Assembly (NCBI GenBank): GCA_950097015.1
Contig: CATNEN010000038.1
Span: forward strand, 31,644,501 to 31,708,500
DNA from: Macrostomum hystrix
Lineage: Eukaryota; Platyhelminthes; Macrostomidae
Length of the DNA: 64,000 bases
Reading direction: 5' to 3'
Shown: positions 11,001-22,300 of the stretch, piece after piece
How the letters are laid out: each line of letters opens with the position of its first letter
Position numbering within the stretch: the stretch's first letter is position 1
The notes under the pieces: generated by a model
What the model was told of the DNA's origin: nothing
Seen by the model: only the letters and a program-made list of their open reading frames with translations
Databases searched by the model: none
Translations under genes and position numbers: made by a program

Positions 11001-14000
11001 CAGTCAGCGTCACAGCATGTCGGTGGACCAGTAGAAATGGAGTCCATTTGAATAAAATTTTGGCTACAGATGTTGTCATGGTAACCAATAATGCTAGCTA
11101 CACTGATCGAGCTGTGTACCAGTGCAATTGCTCTAGCCAGTTAACAGGCCTCTATCTGTATGCCAACGTTTACGTTAACGTAGTTGCTAGGCCGCCACTG
11201 ATCGACAAGGCAGAAAATCAATCGATAATGCATTGGGCTTGGACAAAGTCTCATGCGCGCCTGCCATGCAGATCAACGCCCAGAGGTTCCAAGATAGAAT
11301 GGACCCGTCAGCTGTTGTCAATGAGTGAAGAGCTTGTCATTGATTACTTGAACAATAGCAGGTACCGACTGACAGACTTTGAGTGGGACGGTCTAGCGGA
11401 CCTCACCATCAGTGAGCTGACAATTAATGATTCCGGAGTTTATCGGTGCCGAGTGATCAATCGGTTCGGTGAGTGATCTGTGTGAAACTCATCTGTATTG
11501 ATTCCATCCCCATTTTTATTGATCCAATCCCAATCTGCATTGATCCCATCCCCAACTGCATTGATCCCATCCCAATCTGAATTGATCTTATCCTCATTTG
11601 TATCGATCCCATCCCCATATGCTTTAATCCCATCTACACCTGCATTGATACCATCCCCTTCTGCATTTATCCCATCCCAATTTGTATCCATCCCATCCCT
11701 ATCTGCATGGATCCCATCCCTATCTTCACTTATCCCATTCCTATCTGCTTTGATCCCATCCCAATCAGCATTGATCCCATCTACACCTGCTTTGATCCGA
11801 TCCCTATCTATATTTATCTCATCTCCATCTTCATTTATTCCATCCCCATCTGAATTTATCCCATCCCCATCTACATTGATCCCATCTACACCTGCTTTCA
11901 TCCTATCCCTATCTATATTGATCCCATCCCAATCTGCATTGATCCCATCAGGTTCTGAATCTCATTGGTTAAATCTGACTGTGCTGCAAGCTGCCAGAAT
12001 TATCAACGGCCCTGCTGTTAACCAATCGCAGTCGTTGAACATTGTGAAGGGGGCCAAGGATATTCGTCTTCGATGTCGAGTTGGCGTTGATTCGCGACTC
12101 GCGAGCCTGCCAGGCAGCGACGGAGCCGTGTCAGTTAGTCTGAGCTGGTTTAAAGACGGTTTGCCACTCGAATCGGCCGTTGCTAGGACTCTGACGCGTC
12201 ATCTAAATCCTAACGACATTGTTGACAGCGGAGATTTTGTACAGTTCGAAGACTGGCTAGATTTGTCGCCAATGAAGCTCAGCTACGCCGGCAGCTACGC
12301 TTGCACCGTCTCGACAATGCCGTTGCCATGGTTACGTCATACACCAGATCCCGGAGATGTCAGCGAATACGTCAGATTATCGATTATTGAACCGCCATTG
12401 GCGCCTAGATCGCTGAGATTGATCAGCTGTCAGTCTGGCATTGCTCTGTTGACTTGGCTCAATGCAACTGGGCGCACTGATTCCCAATGGAGAGTCGACA
12501 ATAGGCCAGAATATTACGATGTGCAATTCTCTGAGCAATATTCAAACTATTTAGTTTGGCATTCGATTGCTGACTGCGGTTTCATTGTTAGCCAATCACA
12601 GTTGAGTTGCAGAGTTAATCTGTTGCCCAGTTTGGCTTATCGATTTCGCGTTCGCGGAGTTAATAAGGCTGGATTTGGACCGCCTATTGAGTGAGTAACT
12701 GCTGTACTTTACTGTCTAGACTTTGTTGCTCGATTCAGCGGCGAGGCCACATCATTTGGGGCGCAGCCGTGTAGAGAAGGCTTGGGGGCTTGTCGTGCAA
12801 TTTACTCCCTTGATGGCCAACCTCCAAGGCATAGTGAAAGTGTACACTGCCTGACGATGAGAAAGTCAGGGCCGATACCCACGTACAGTATCTGTGTGCG
12901 TGTGTGCTCAGGAGTCAGCGAAATGGGCAGAATTGCCTCCTCGCTGGCTGCGGGTCTAGTGTCACCAAATGATGTGCGACTGCTACTCGTATAATTATAA
13001 ATTCCTTCACTCCTTCATTATTCAAAATTGACTAACTACTAAGCTGAATGTGAGTTCAGTTTCAGATGAGTTCCTGAACTTCAATTGTAGTATAAATTGT
13101 ATCTCTCACAATAAGCGACTATTTCTCGCCACGCAGGCCTCCGCTAGACCTCGCTTCCCAGACCGACTGTCTCGCCGCGCCTCGCCCGCCATCGGCTAAT
13201 CCGACCGACCTGCGAGTGGACGGCGACGATAAATTCGACGATGCTGAAAGCGACACGGTCGTTGCCGAGCGTCAGCCGCGCCTTCGCATTCGCTGGCACC
13301 CGGTGTGGCCGCTGTCAATCAACGGGCCTGGCTTTGCCTACCTGATTTACGTGGCCTGTCATGACTGCCGCCTCGGGCCGAGGATCGGGGTTGAGGAGTT
13401 TGTGACTCGAATTAAAGATCCACGGCAGAGCCAAATCGTATTGACTAGTCTCAGTATTGGCGATAGTGTCTATCCTATTGAGCCTTATCGACTTTATCGC
13501 GTTAAGGTAATATGATTTAAAGTTTAACCTATCAATGAAGCTGCCTTGACAGCCGAAAAACTTTAACTGGAGCTAAACACCCAACTCGCTACTCCTCATA
13601 ACACCCACCCCACTCTGCATAGCAACCACCTCACTCCTCATAACACCCACCCCACTCTGCATAGCAACCACCTCACTCTTCATAGCACCCACCCCACTCC
13701 GCAGAGCAACCACCTCACTCCGCATAACACCCACCCCACTCCGCAGAGCAACCACCTCACTCCACACGACACCCATTGTACTTTTGAAGCATTTTTACCC
13801 TCCATTCGCTTCCTGTTCTAGGTGCACACAGTCAACCAGCTAGGCAATTGTTGCGCCAAACCTCAACAGTCCTCTGTGACATCTACTTCTAGTACACAAT
13901 CAGCAGCAGCTATGGGCGTGAAGACCACGGCTGCACCAGCCGCCGCAGTCGTCGTAGCCATGGGACGAAGCAGTCAAACCGCCCCCGAAGTGGCACCGCA

Positions 14001-17000
14001 ACGGCTCAGATTGTTGAAAACTGTGCCAGATGCGGCGCTGAAACTAACGGAGTCTAAAACTGCTATAGAGGGTGCTGACGTCTGGCTTGCATGGGATATG
14101 CCTGTGGTAAGGATGTTTAAAAAATGTCAGATTTTATTTTAATTATTTGTAAGGTAAATTTTTTAGGCTTCTGTTTTACGGGAAAAAATACATTAAAAAA
14201 ATAAAATACATTTTTAAAGGAACTGTTGAGATTACTAGTGAGATTGCTACTGTTTTTAGGGTAGAGATTTTTCAGCTACTGTTTTTGAAAGCTTCTGTTT
14301 TTGAGGGGTGAGATTCTGAAGCTTCTGTTTTTGAGGGGTGAGATTCTGAAGCTTCTGTTTTTGAGGAGTGAGATTTTTCAAGCAACATTTTTGTGGGATG
14401 ATAATTTTAAAAGCTTTAGTTTCAGTTTAGGTACGAAAATTTCAAGTTTCTCTAGTCCCATTCTTTTCATCTCTCATAATTTGCAGAATCCCCAAATTGA
14501 CGGCCGCATTAACGGCGCTTTCCGCGGCTACCGAGTCGAATGGTGCCGAGTTGTTCAGGATCGTCTCGATGCCCAGGCAGCCAACAGCTGTCAGATACAA
14601 CAACAGGCTAGTGTATCAACTAGTAGGGGTCAAGCCTTTGATATTCTATCCGGTGATGTGACGGAGCTTCGTGTCGCTGACTTCAGCAGCGGCAGCTACT
14701 GCGGCCGCGTCTCCGGCCTGCCAGGCAACGCTCTGCTGAACATTCGACTGCGCGCATTGAACTCGGCCAATCTGGCTGGCCCGGCTTCGGGTCCCTCGGC
14801 CCTGACCGTGCGCACTGGCATCGCCCGACCAGGACAGGTTGGCGAATTCGCCCTTCTTGGCCCGGCCGGAGCCGACAGACTGGAGCTGGCCTGGACAGCC
14901 CCGACTGGCCTTGCTGGAACACTGACAGGATTTCTACTGGCCTGGAGCGAGGTAAATGTCACGGAAAATTAAATTTTTAATTTGCATAAAACGGCCCTTT
15001 TAAGAACCGTTCTATATTACTATCATTTTTCGTAGTTAAAAAAATGTTCAAAAATTTAATTCATTCTACTTTAGGTAGAGTAGTTTGAACGAGTTAATGT
15101 CACGGATAAGTAAATTTAAACTCAGAATAATACGACCCTTTTAAGGAACCCTCAAGATAACGATTAGTTACATGATCCTTAAAAATATCTTGCTTTTTAC
15201 TTTTAGTAAGGTACTTTAAGCATGTGAAAAATAACGAATGGGTTTATATAGCATTAGTTTCAGAAGCTAAAGTTTGATTGTTTTATTTTTTGGCCTAGAC
15301 TATTTGGCTAGCGTTTTTCAACTAAACATAATCCACACTTATGTAAAGTAGAGTACTTTAATAAACATATTGTACTTTAGCATATTTCAGGGTCTCATTA
15401 ATTGCTGATCTTAACTATTATTTGATTTATCAGTAGTTAATCATTAGTATTTTGTCTGAAATCTATATTCCTACTGTTTTCCGTGGCCCTTAATTGGGCC
15501 GTTTTATCTTTTAGAATTTTCGGATTTTTTCTTTTACACGCTACTTTCAGTAGAATATTTCGAACAAACTTCACCTTATTCCGCAAACAGATTCGCGGCC
15601 TGCGTCTACTGGAGCCGGTCCGGCTGCCGCCGATCTCCGACCCGGCACAGAGTCGAGCTACCCTGGCAGGCCTGCAGCCGGGAGCTGCCTATCGAGTCTA
15701 CCTGGCTGCTTTGAGCCTCGCCGGCGACGGGCCGCCAGCCTGCCTGGACGTGCGCACCGTTGCCGACAATCATTTCTCAGCTTTCTCCGTGTCGACACTG
15801 CCAAACGGTGGTCTGAATGTCACTAGTTTAAAGAGGCCATTTCGCGTGCAGTACCGCGCGATTCTATCGCCAAACCTTTTAAATAAGGGTAGATTTGGCC
15901 AAGGTCAATGGTTCGAAACCAGAAGTGAGGATCGGCTCACCTGGCTAGTGATTGACGGACTCACCGCGGCCGCTTGGTACGAAGTTCGAACCGTTTCACC
16001 TGGTGGCGTCGCATATGGCGATTGGTCCAGGATTCGAACCTCGGACCTTGGCAGAGTTGGTCCGCACGGCGAAGATAGCTCAAATGATCTGCTAGGCGGT
16101 CGAAGCGTTTGGCTGATCAGCTTTGGCCTGCTGTTAGCTGGCAGCGGCGCAAGCGTGGCCTGCCTATGCTGCCTGCAGCGCCGAGGTCGTCGGCGAAGTG
16201 ATCAGATTGCGTCAGGGGTTGGCGAGGGCCAAGGTAAATTGAGTTTTTTTCTATACCTTCTGTTCAATGACCCTCGAACAATGACCCTATGATCCCACTG
16301 ACTCAATGACCCTATGACCCCACTGACTCAATGACCCTATGACCCTACTGACTCAATGACCCTATGACCCCACTGACTCAATGTCCCTATGATCCCCACT
16401 GACTAAATGTCACTATGATCCCTACTGACTAAATGTCACTATGATCCCACTGAATAAATATCCCTATGATCCCACTGACTCAATGACCCTATGACCCCAC
16501 TGACTCAATGTCCCTACGATCCCCACTGACTAAATGTCACTATGATCCCACTGAATAAATGTCCCTATGATCCCACTGACTAAATGACCCTATGACCCCA
16601 CTGACTCAATGACCCTATGACCCCACTGACTCATTGACCCTATGACCCCACTGACTCAATGACCCTATGATCCAAAATTCTATATCGATGACCGTTTGAC
16701 CATTTGCACAAAAATATAGATGCAAGGATGTTATGAGCCCCAGTAAGTATAAACTTTATAGGTTTTAATGCTGCCTTTCTAAATCCACAACGCAGTAAAC
16801 GGCGGAACCAACTTAACATCAGCGCTTGATTCTGGTGTCATTGGCAATAGTTGGCCAAGGCGACAGAGACTTCAGCAACAACAGCAGCAACAGCTCACTA
16901 CAGCCGGTGTGGCTAGAAATGGTGCCCGGTTACTGCCTTACAACAATGGTCAGTGTTGGAAATGTTGCCAAATCTAGTATCTTAGTAATCGATTAGCCTC

Positions 17001-18263
17001 TAAATTATATTTAATCCCTTTTAGTCTTATCCCCATTATCCCTTATCTCCATTATCCCTTATCCCCATTATCCCTTATCCCCATTATCCCTTATCCCCAT
17101 TATCCCTTATCCCCATTATCCCTTATCCCCATTATCCCTTATCCCCATTATCCCTTATCCCCATTATCCCTTATCCCCATTATCCCTTATCCCCATTGTC
17201 CCTTATCCCCATTATCCCTAATCCTCATTATCCCTTATCCCCATTGTCCCTTATCCCCATTATATTTTATCCCCATTATCCCTTATCCCCATTATCCCTT
17301 ATCCCCATTATCTTTTATCCCCATTATCCCTTATCCCATTATCTTTTATCCCCATTATCCCTTATCTCCATTATCCCTTATCCCCATTATCCCTTATCCC
17401 CATTATCCCTTATCCCCATTATCCCTTATCCCCATTGTCCCTTATCCCCATTATCCCTAATCCCCATTATCCCTTATCCCCATTGTCCCTTATCCCCATT
17501 ATATTTTATCCCCATTATCCCTTATCCCCATTATCCCTTATCCCCATTATCCCTTATCCCCATTATCCCTTATCCCCATTATCCCTTATCCCCATTATAT
17601 TTTATCCCCATTATCCCTTATCCCCATTATCCCTTATCCCCATTATCCCTTATCCCCATTATCCCTTATCCCCATTATCTTTTATCCCCATTATCCCTTA
17701 TCCCGTTATCTTTTATCCCCATTATCCCTTATCCCCATTATCCCTTATCTCTATTATCCCTTATCCCGATTGTCCCTTATCCCCATTATCTTTTATCCCT
17801 ATTATCCATTATCCTGATTAACACTAAATATTAATACTACATTATAATATTTTTTAAATCGTCATTATTAATAGAACAATTTTGATATCTTATTTAACAA
17901 TAGCCGTATATTATTTACCCTTTTTGAATTCTATTTAAAATCCTAATTACTATGTTTTTATCAACTTCGCTTAAACTCTTTTAGAATCTCATTTTTTATA
18001 TATTTTAATAATAATCCCCATTTTAAGTTGAATATCAATAATCCATATTTCAGAATTCTCTAATCACTAACCCTTGTTTTATAATCCCATTTAAAATTAA
18101 ATTCTTTTTTTAGAATCCTCACTTTTCACAACCCAGCTTTCAACTAACAATACTTTCAGATCCTCATCTAACTCAACCACTGACTAGTGGGCGCCCAGAA
18201 TTATTGCCGTCAAAATCATCAGGCGGCACTTCGTCAGCCGTTTTGTATCAAACTCGAGTTTGA
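8032..18263 (+). CDS. L1CAM/neuroglian-type cell adhesion receptor (6 Ig + 5 FnIII + TM), 12 exons
   Basis: Exons 8032-8092, 8187-8390, 9006-9311, 9889-10356, 10854-11468, 11952-12690, 13137-13506, 13822-14106, 14487-14951, 15591-16233, 16796-16948 and 18160-18263 join in frame to 1470 aa. Order: signal peptide (1-20), six Ig-like domains (about 30-690, each with a Cys..Trp..Tyr-x-Cys pattern such as GVYRCLAVNPLG and SGVYRCRVINRFG), five FnIII domains (about 692-1325), one membrane helix (about 1344-1366, WLISFGLLLAG), a basic stop-transfer (CLQRRGRRR) and a tail of roughly 100 aa. This is the L1/neuroglian architecture of homophilic neural adhesion receptors. Odd: the tail has no FIGQY ankyrin-binding motif and ends in Thr-Arg-Val, a class I PDZ-ligand pattern. 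Several introns are full of minisatellites. Contactin or other Ig/FnIII families are less likely because of the 6+5+TM count. Domain borders are approximate. Confidence 0.88.
8455..8822. repeat. 15-mer minisatellite, intron 2 of the L1-type gene
   Basis: About 24 copies of CCTAATCACCTAGCT, some with an extra AGC. The array starts 65 nt after the exon 2 donor. Confidence 0.95.
9350..9740. repeat. Degenerate repeat with CGATACATATCG core, intron 3 of the L1-type gene
   Basis: The core TTTCGATACATATCGG recurs in exact or degraded form about seven times (near 9367, 9411, 9440, 9490, 9531, 9650 and 9690), irregularly spaced and followed by similar text around GTTGACTTA. The core contains the inverted repeat CGATA-CA-TATCG. 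This looks like an old, decayed array. Confidence 0.65.
10395..10805. repeat. 21-mer minisatellite with splice-like units, intron 4 of the L1-type gene
   Basis: About 20 copies of a 21-nt unit made of GTGTCTGTCTGTCTG plus TTTCAG, with a shorter variant lacking one CTGT. Each unit is a pyrimidine-rich run ending TTTCAG followed by GT. The true acceptor lies about 50 nt after the last unit, at 10853. Confidence 0.95.
11490..11951. repeat. 21-mer minisatellite, intron 5 of the L1-type gene, forming the 3' splice site
   Basis: About 22 copies of a unit containing TTGATCCCATCCCCATCTG. The array occupies nearly the whole intron (11469-11951), and the acceptor CAG of exon 6 is a variant of the last unit (GATCCCATCAG). 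The array is open in the exon 6 frame, but a TGA inside the donor region (11474-11476) closes the frame from exon 5. Confidence 0.95.
12735..13000 (+). mobile_element. SINE A copy 1 (5' truncated), intron 6 of the L1-type gene
   Basis: Starts GATTCAGCGGCGAGGCCACA and continues with GGGGCGCAGCC, GAGAAGGCTT, CTGACGATGAGAAAGTCAGG, TGTGTGCTCAGGAGTCAGCG and a TCACCAAATGATGTG end. The same order is found at 31945, 48838 and (inverted) 52150. Most of the tRNA-like head is missing here. Confidence 0.85.
13585..13775. repeat. 42-mer minisatellite, intron 7 of the L1-type gene
   Basis: About 4.5 copies of a 42-nt unit with two sub-blocks, AACCACCTCACTC and ACACCCACCCCACTC. The unit length and both sub-blocks resemble the 42-mer at 44310-44795 in the SLC5 gene. 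Confidence 0.9.
14285..14400. repeat. Short direct repeat, intron 8 of the L1-type gene
   Basis: About three copies of a 34-nt unit containing GAAGCTTCTGTTTTTGAGG and GGTGAGATTCT, grading into degraded copies on both sides. Intron 9 (14952-15590) is AT-rich and shows no array, only weakly repeated text around TAATGTCACGGA. Confidence 0.8.
16265..16675. repeat. About 25-mer minisatellite, intron 10 of the L1-type gene
   Basis: About 16 copies of a unit combining CACTGACTCAATGACC with CTATGACCC or CTATGATCC. It begins about 30 nt after the exon 10 donor. Confidence 0.93.
17030..17815. repeat. 16-mer minisatellite, intron 11 of the L1-type gene
   Basis: About 49 copies of CCCCATTATCCCTTAT with variants (CATTGTCCC, ATTATATTTT, ATCTTTT). 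A block of variants is repeated within the array (17195-17290 and 17435-17520), which shows internal duplication of about 240 bp. Confidence 0.95.
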
Positions 18264-19333
18264 CACTAATTAATTATCAAGCTAACTAGCTAAACTAGCA
18301 ATCCATTTTTTATTTGCTGTTTAAAAAATGCGTACTGATTTTAACTGATTAAACTGATTTTATTGAAGCCCTTAATTCATTGTTCCATCCAGACATGTGC
18401 ATAATTAAACGAATTCTACTGTGACTACTGTTGTCTACCAACCAAGTGAAGTAGTGTATAAAGTGTTTTCTACTATAAACTCTAAACTGCGTTTAAAAGC
18501 TGGTATTTTTCATTCTGCTTTTATGCGATTTAACAATCAATTATTCGATTTTTTCATTAACATTTTGTTGGTATTAAATTGTCTTTTATACACACACACA
18601 TTCTTTGTTATGCTTTTAACTGTCTAGTCATTTTTTGCTTGAAATTTTTTAATTAACATAAAAGCTTTTTTCCTTCGTTCAATCTATTAAGAAACGAATT
18701 ATGTTTTAAAAGCCATTATTACGTCTTTTTAGAGAATATACTCATACATTCATACTTTTACAATTGCTTTTGTTAAATCTTTGAGTAAGAAAAATAAAAG
18801 TGATTTTATCTCCGACTTTATTTTATATGATTTTAGTTTTGTGTGATCTATTTTTGTGACCGAAGAAGGACACTTGATTCACAAATGCTTCAGTTCGCTT
18901 TGTGTTAAAAATAGGTAACTCGGCATCAGCTGCGGATGGCGCCTCTCCCGCATGTCCATGGACTGAATAGGTGTACAAAACTTTGGATGCATTGTGCGGC
19001 TGTGCCACTTGCTGTACACATGCCCCAACTGGGTTAGGTATTATTTCAATATATCTATTGGCTATACTAAAATAGACTACCGGATAAGTCGTTCGCCTCG
19101 CAATCGCAAGGTCGCGAGTTCGATTTCCTAAAGAAACAAAAATCTAGTTTTATATTTTCCAATATCATGCATCAAGAAAATTCAAGTCTAATTAGCAAAT
19201 TTCGATTTCTATTTCGTTTTTTTCGAAATCCAAAATTTAAATTTATTTTCAAATTAACCTACTATAAGTAGCAAGCAAAGTTTTCTATAGCAAATCGTTT
19301 TTTTTTAACTAAAATTTCAGAGACCGCCTAGTC
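18264..19333. other. Intergenic region between the L1-type and ZDHHC17-type genes
   Basis: AT-rich. It contains a diverged relative of the SINE B centre at about 18940-18970 (GTCCATGGACTGAATAG) and a tRNA-like remnant at about 19072-19132 with a B-box-like GAGTTCGATTTCC. No exon is supported. The 3' UTR of the upstream gene and the promoter of the downstream gene must lie here. AATAAA-like strings occur at about 18790. Confidence 0.5.
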
Positions 19334-22300
19334 ATGGCCGGCGCTATTGTCGACTCATTCTACGAGGTGTACAAAACTGCCGCCAATGAGATGGGCCTGC
19401 GCGATCGCAACAGGAAGCAGCAGGCCTTCTTTACTCCGCCCGGAGTTGTTCCAGCGGAAGAACCGACTCAGCCGGGCCAGAGCCAGGGCCACGGACACAG
19501 TCACGGACCGGACGGTGTATGTTCTTCGGCTGTCAAACCGCTGACAGCTAACAATGTTATGCAACCGGCGCCACCAGAGCTGCAAAAGACTGTACAAGAA
19601 GCAGCCAAAGATGGCGATCTAGACTTTCTCAAGTTGGCTACATTCGACCAGCTAGCTAGTCGAGACACGGCTGGTCACACGTTGGCCCACTGGGCCTGCC
19701 TACACGGTCACCTGGGTGTAATAACCTTCCTAGCGGAGGCTAACAATGGCCAATCAATCAATCTCTGCCACAGAGCTAGCAATCACGAGCTAGCTCAGTA
19801 CCCGATTCACTGGGCTTGCGTCAATGGCCATGTCCCTATTGTTGAATTCCTGTTGAATCGCTGCTCCGTAGATGTCGACGTGCGCGACTCTAAAGGCGTC
19901 ACACCGTTGATCATCGCCTGCCAGTACGGACAGACTGTCACGGCTGGCTACCTGTTGAGTCGCGGCGCTGCCAGAGTCAACTCGCACGATAACGAAGGCG
20001 ACACACCGTTACACTGGGCTGCTTTCAAGGCCCAGCCTGATCTGGTCCGTCTGCTGGTCTATGCTGGCTTCAATCCGCATCAGCGAGACGGCTTCGGCCA
20101 GACGCCGCTTCATCAGGCCTGCCTGTCCGGCAACATCAACACCGTCAGGGACCTGTGCCGCGTGGACAAGGTCAGTCATGACCTGCTATCCTGATCCATT
20201 CTGACCCATTCTGATCCATCCTGACCCATCCTAAACCATCCTGACCCACCCTGACCCACCCTGACCCATCCTGACCCACCCTGACTCATCCTGACCCATC
20301 GATCCATCCAGACCCATCTTGATACATCCCGACCCATCCTAACCCATCCTGACCCACCCCACCCTGACCCATCCTGATCCATCCCGACCCATCCTGACCC
20401 ATCCTGACCCATCCTGATCCATCCTGACCCATCCTAACCCATCCTGACCCATTCTGACCCACCCTGACCCATCCTGACCCAACCTGACTCATTCTGACCC
20501 ATCTTGATCCATCCCGACCCATCCTAACCCACCCTGACCCATCCTGACCCATCCTGACCCACATTGACCTATCCTGACCCATCCTGATCCATCCTGACTC
20601 ACTCTGACCCATCCTGGTCCATCCTGACCCACCCTAACCCACTCCGCACACTAGGTTGAGATCAACGTGACGGACAAGAACGGCAAGACGCCGCTAATGC
20701 TGGCAGCAGGCCGTCGCCACGTAGAAGTCGAGCGCTTTCTAAAATCGGAGATTCGAACCCGAGCCTCCATGCTGGGCGCCAGGCTTCGCTGGAGTCACGT
20801 GATCTTCGGCCCGCCCGGTCAAACCAAAGCGCCGATGCTGTTTCTACTGTTCTGCATCATCTGCTGGGGCTATCCGACCTACATTATGAAGGCCTTGCCC
20901 CTAACCTACGACCTGTTTCCCTGGCTGCACTGGCTGTTCATATCACTGAACTGCCTGATGTGGTTCGCATTCTACCACGCCAACACAGCCGACCCCGGCT
21001 TCCTGCCTAGAAATGTGCCAGAATACGATCGAGCAATTCAACTGGCCGGCAGCAACTCGGCAAACATCGGCCTGGACCGGACTGGCAATCCTTTGGAGCG
21101 GCTCTGTCACACCTGCCGCTGCGTGAAACCTGTGCGAGCCAAGCACTGCCGTGTGTGCGATCGATGCGTAATGGAAATGGATCACCACTGTCCTTATATC
21201 TACAACTGCATTGGCCGCAATAACAGGTGTGTGCGCTGGCTCATGTGCTGTTATGTACTGGCTGATGTGCTGTTATGCACTGGCTGATGTGCTGTTATGC
21301 ACTGGGGGATGTGCTGTTATGCACTGGCTGATGTGCTGTTATGCACTGGCTCATGTGCTGTTATGCACTGGCTGATGTGCTGTTATGCACTGGCTGATGT
21401 ACTGTTATGCACTGGCTGATGTACTGTTATGCACTGGCTGATGTACTGTTATGCACTGGCTGATGTACTGTTATGCACTGGCTGATGTACTGTTATGCAC
21501 TGGCTGATGTGCTGTTATGTACTGGCTGATGTGCTGTTATGCACTGGGGAATGTGCTGTTATGCACTGGCTGATGTGCTGTTATGCACTGGCTGATGTGC
21601 TGTTATGCACTGGGTGATGTGCTGTTATGCACTGGCTGATGTGCTGTTATGCACTGGCTGATGTGCTGTTATGCACTGGCTGATGTGCTGTTATGCACTG
21701 GCTGATGTACTGTTATGCACTGGGTAATGTGCTGTTATGCACTGGCTGATGTGCTGTTATGCACTGGCTGATGTGCTGTTATGCACTGGCTGATGTGCTG
21801 TTATGCACTGGCTGATGTGCTGTTATGCACTGGCTGATGTACTGTTATGCACTGGGTAATGTGCTGTTATGCACTGGCTGATGTGCTGTTATGCACTGGC
21901 TGATGTGCTGTTATGCACTGGGTGATGTACTGTTATGCACTGGCTGATGTGCTGTTATGCACTGGGTGATGTGCTGTTATGCACTGGCTGATGTACTGTT
22001 ATGCACTGGGTAATGTGCTGTTATGCACTGGGGGATGTGCTGTTATGCACTGGGGGATGTGCTGTTATGCACTGGGTGATGTGCTGTTACTATCGTCAAC
22101 AACCGTCGCTTTACTATTTAAAGATTTGCCTTCGGCGTATTGACCCTGTCGCTAATGTCACTGGGCGGAATGACGCTGGTTCTAGCCAGTGCCTCTCTGT
22201 GGCAGGGCGGCATGGACTGGCTCATTGCTCTGGGCACTTTGGTGGCAATATTGGGCCTCGTTATCGGCTCGATTGTGTCCTCATGCGTGGTGAGATATAT

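Noticed and set aside
19072-19132. Possible tRNA gene
   Set aside because: A B-box-like sequence is present, but I could not build a convincing acceptor stem or complete cloverleaf. It looks like a SINE remnant.
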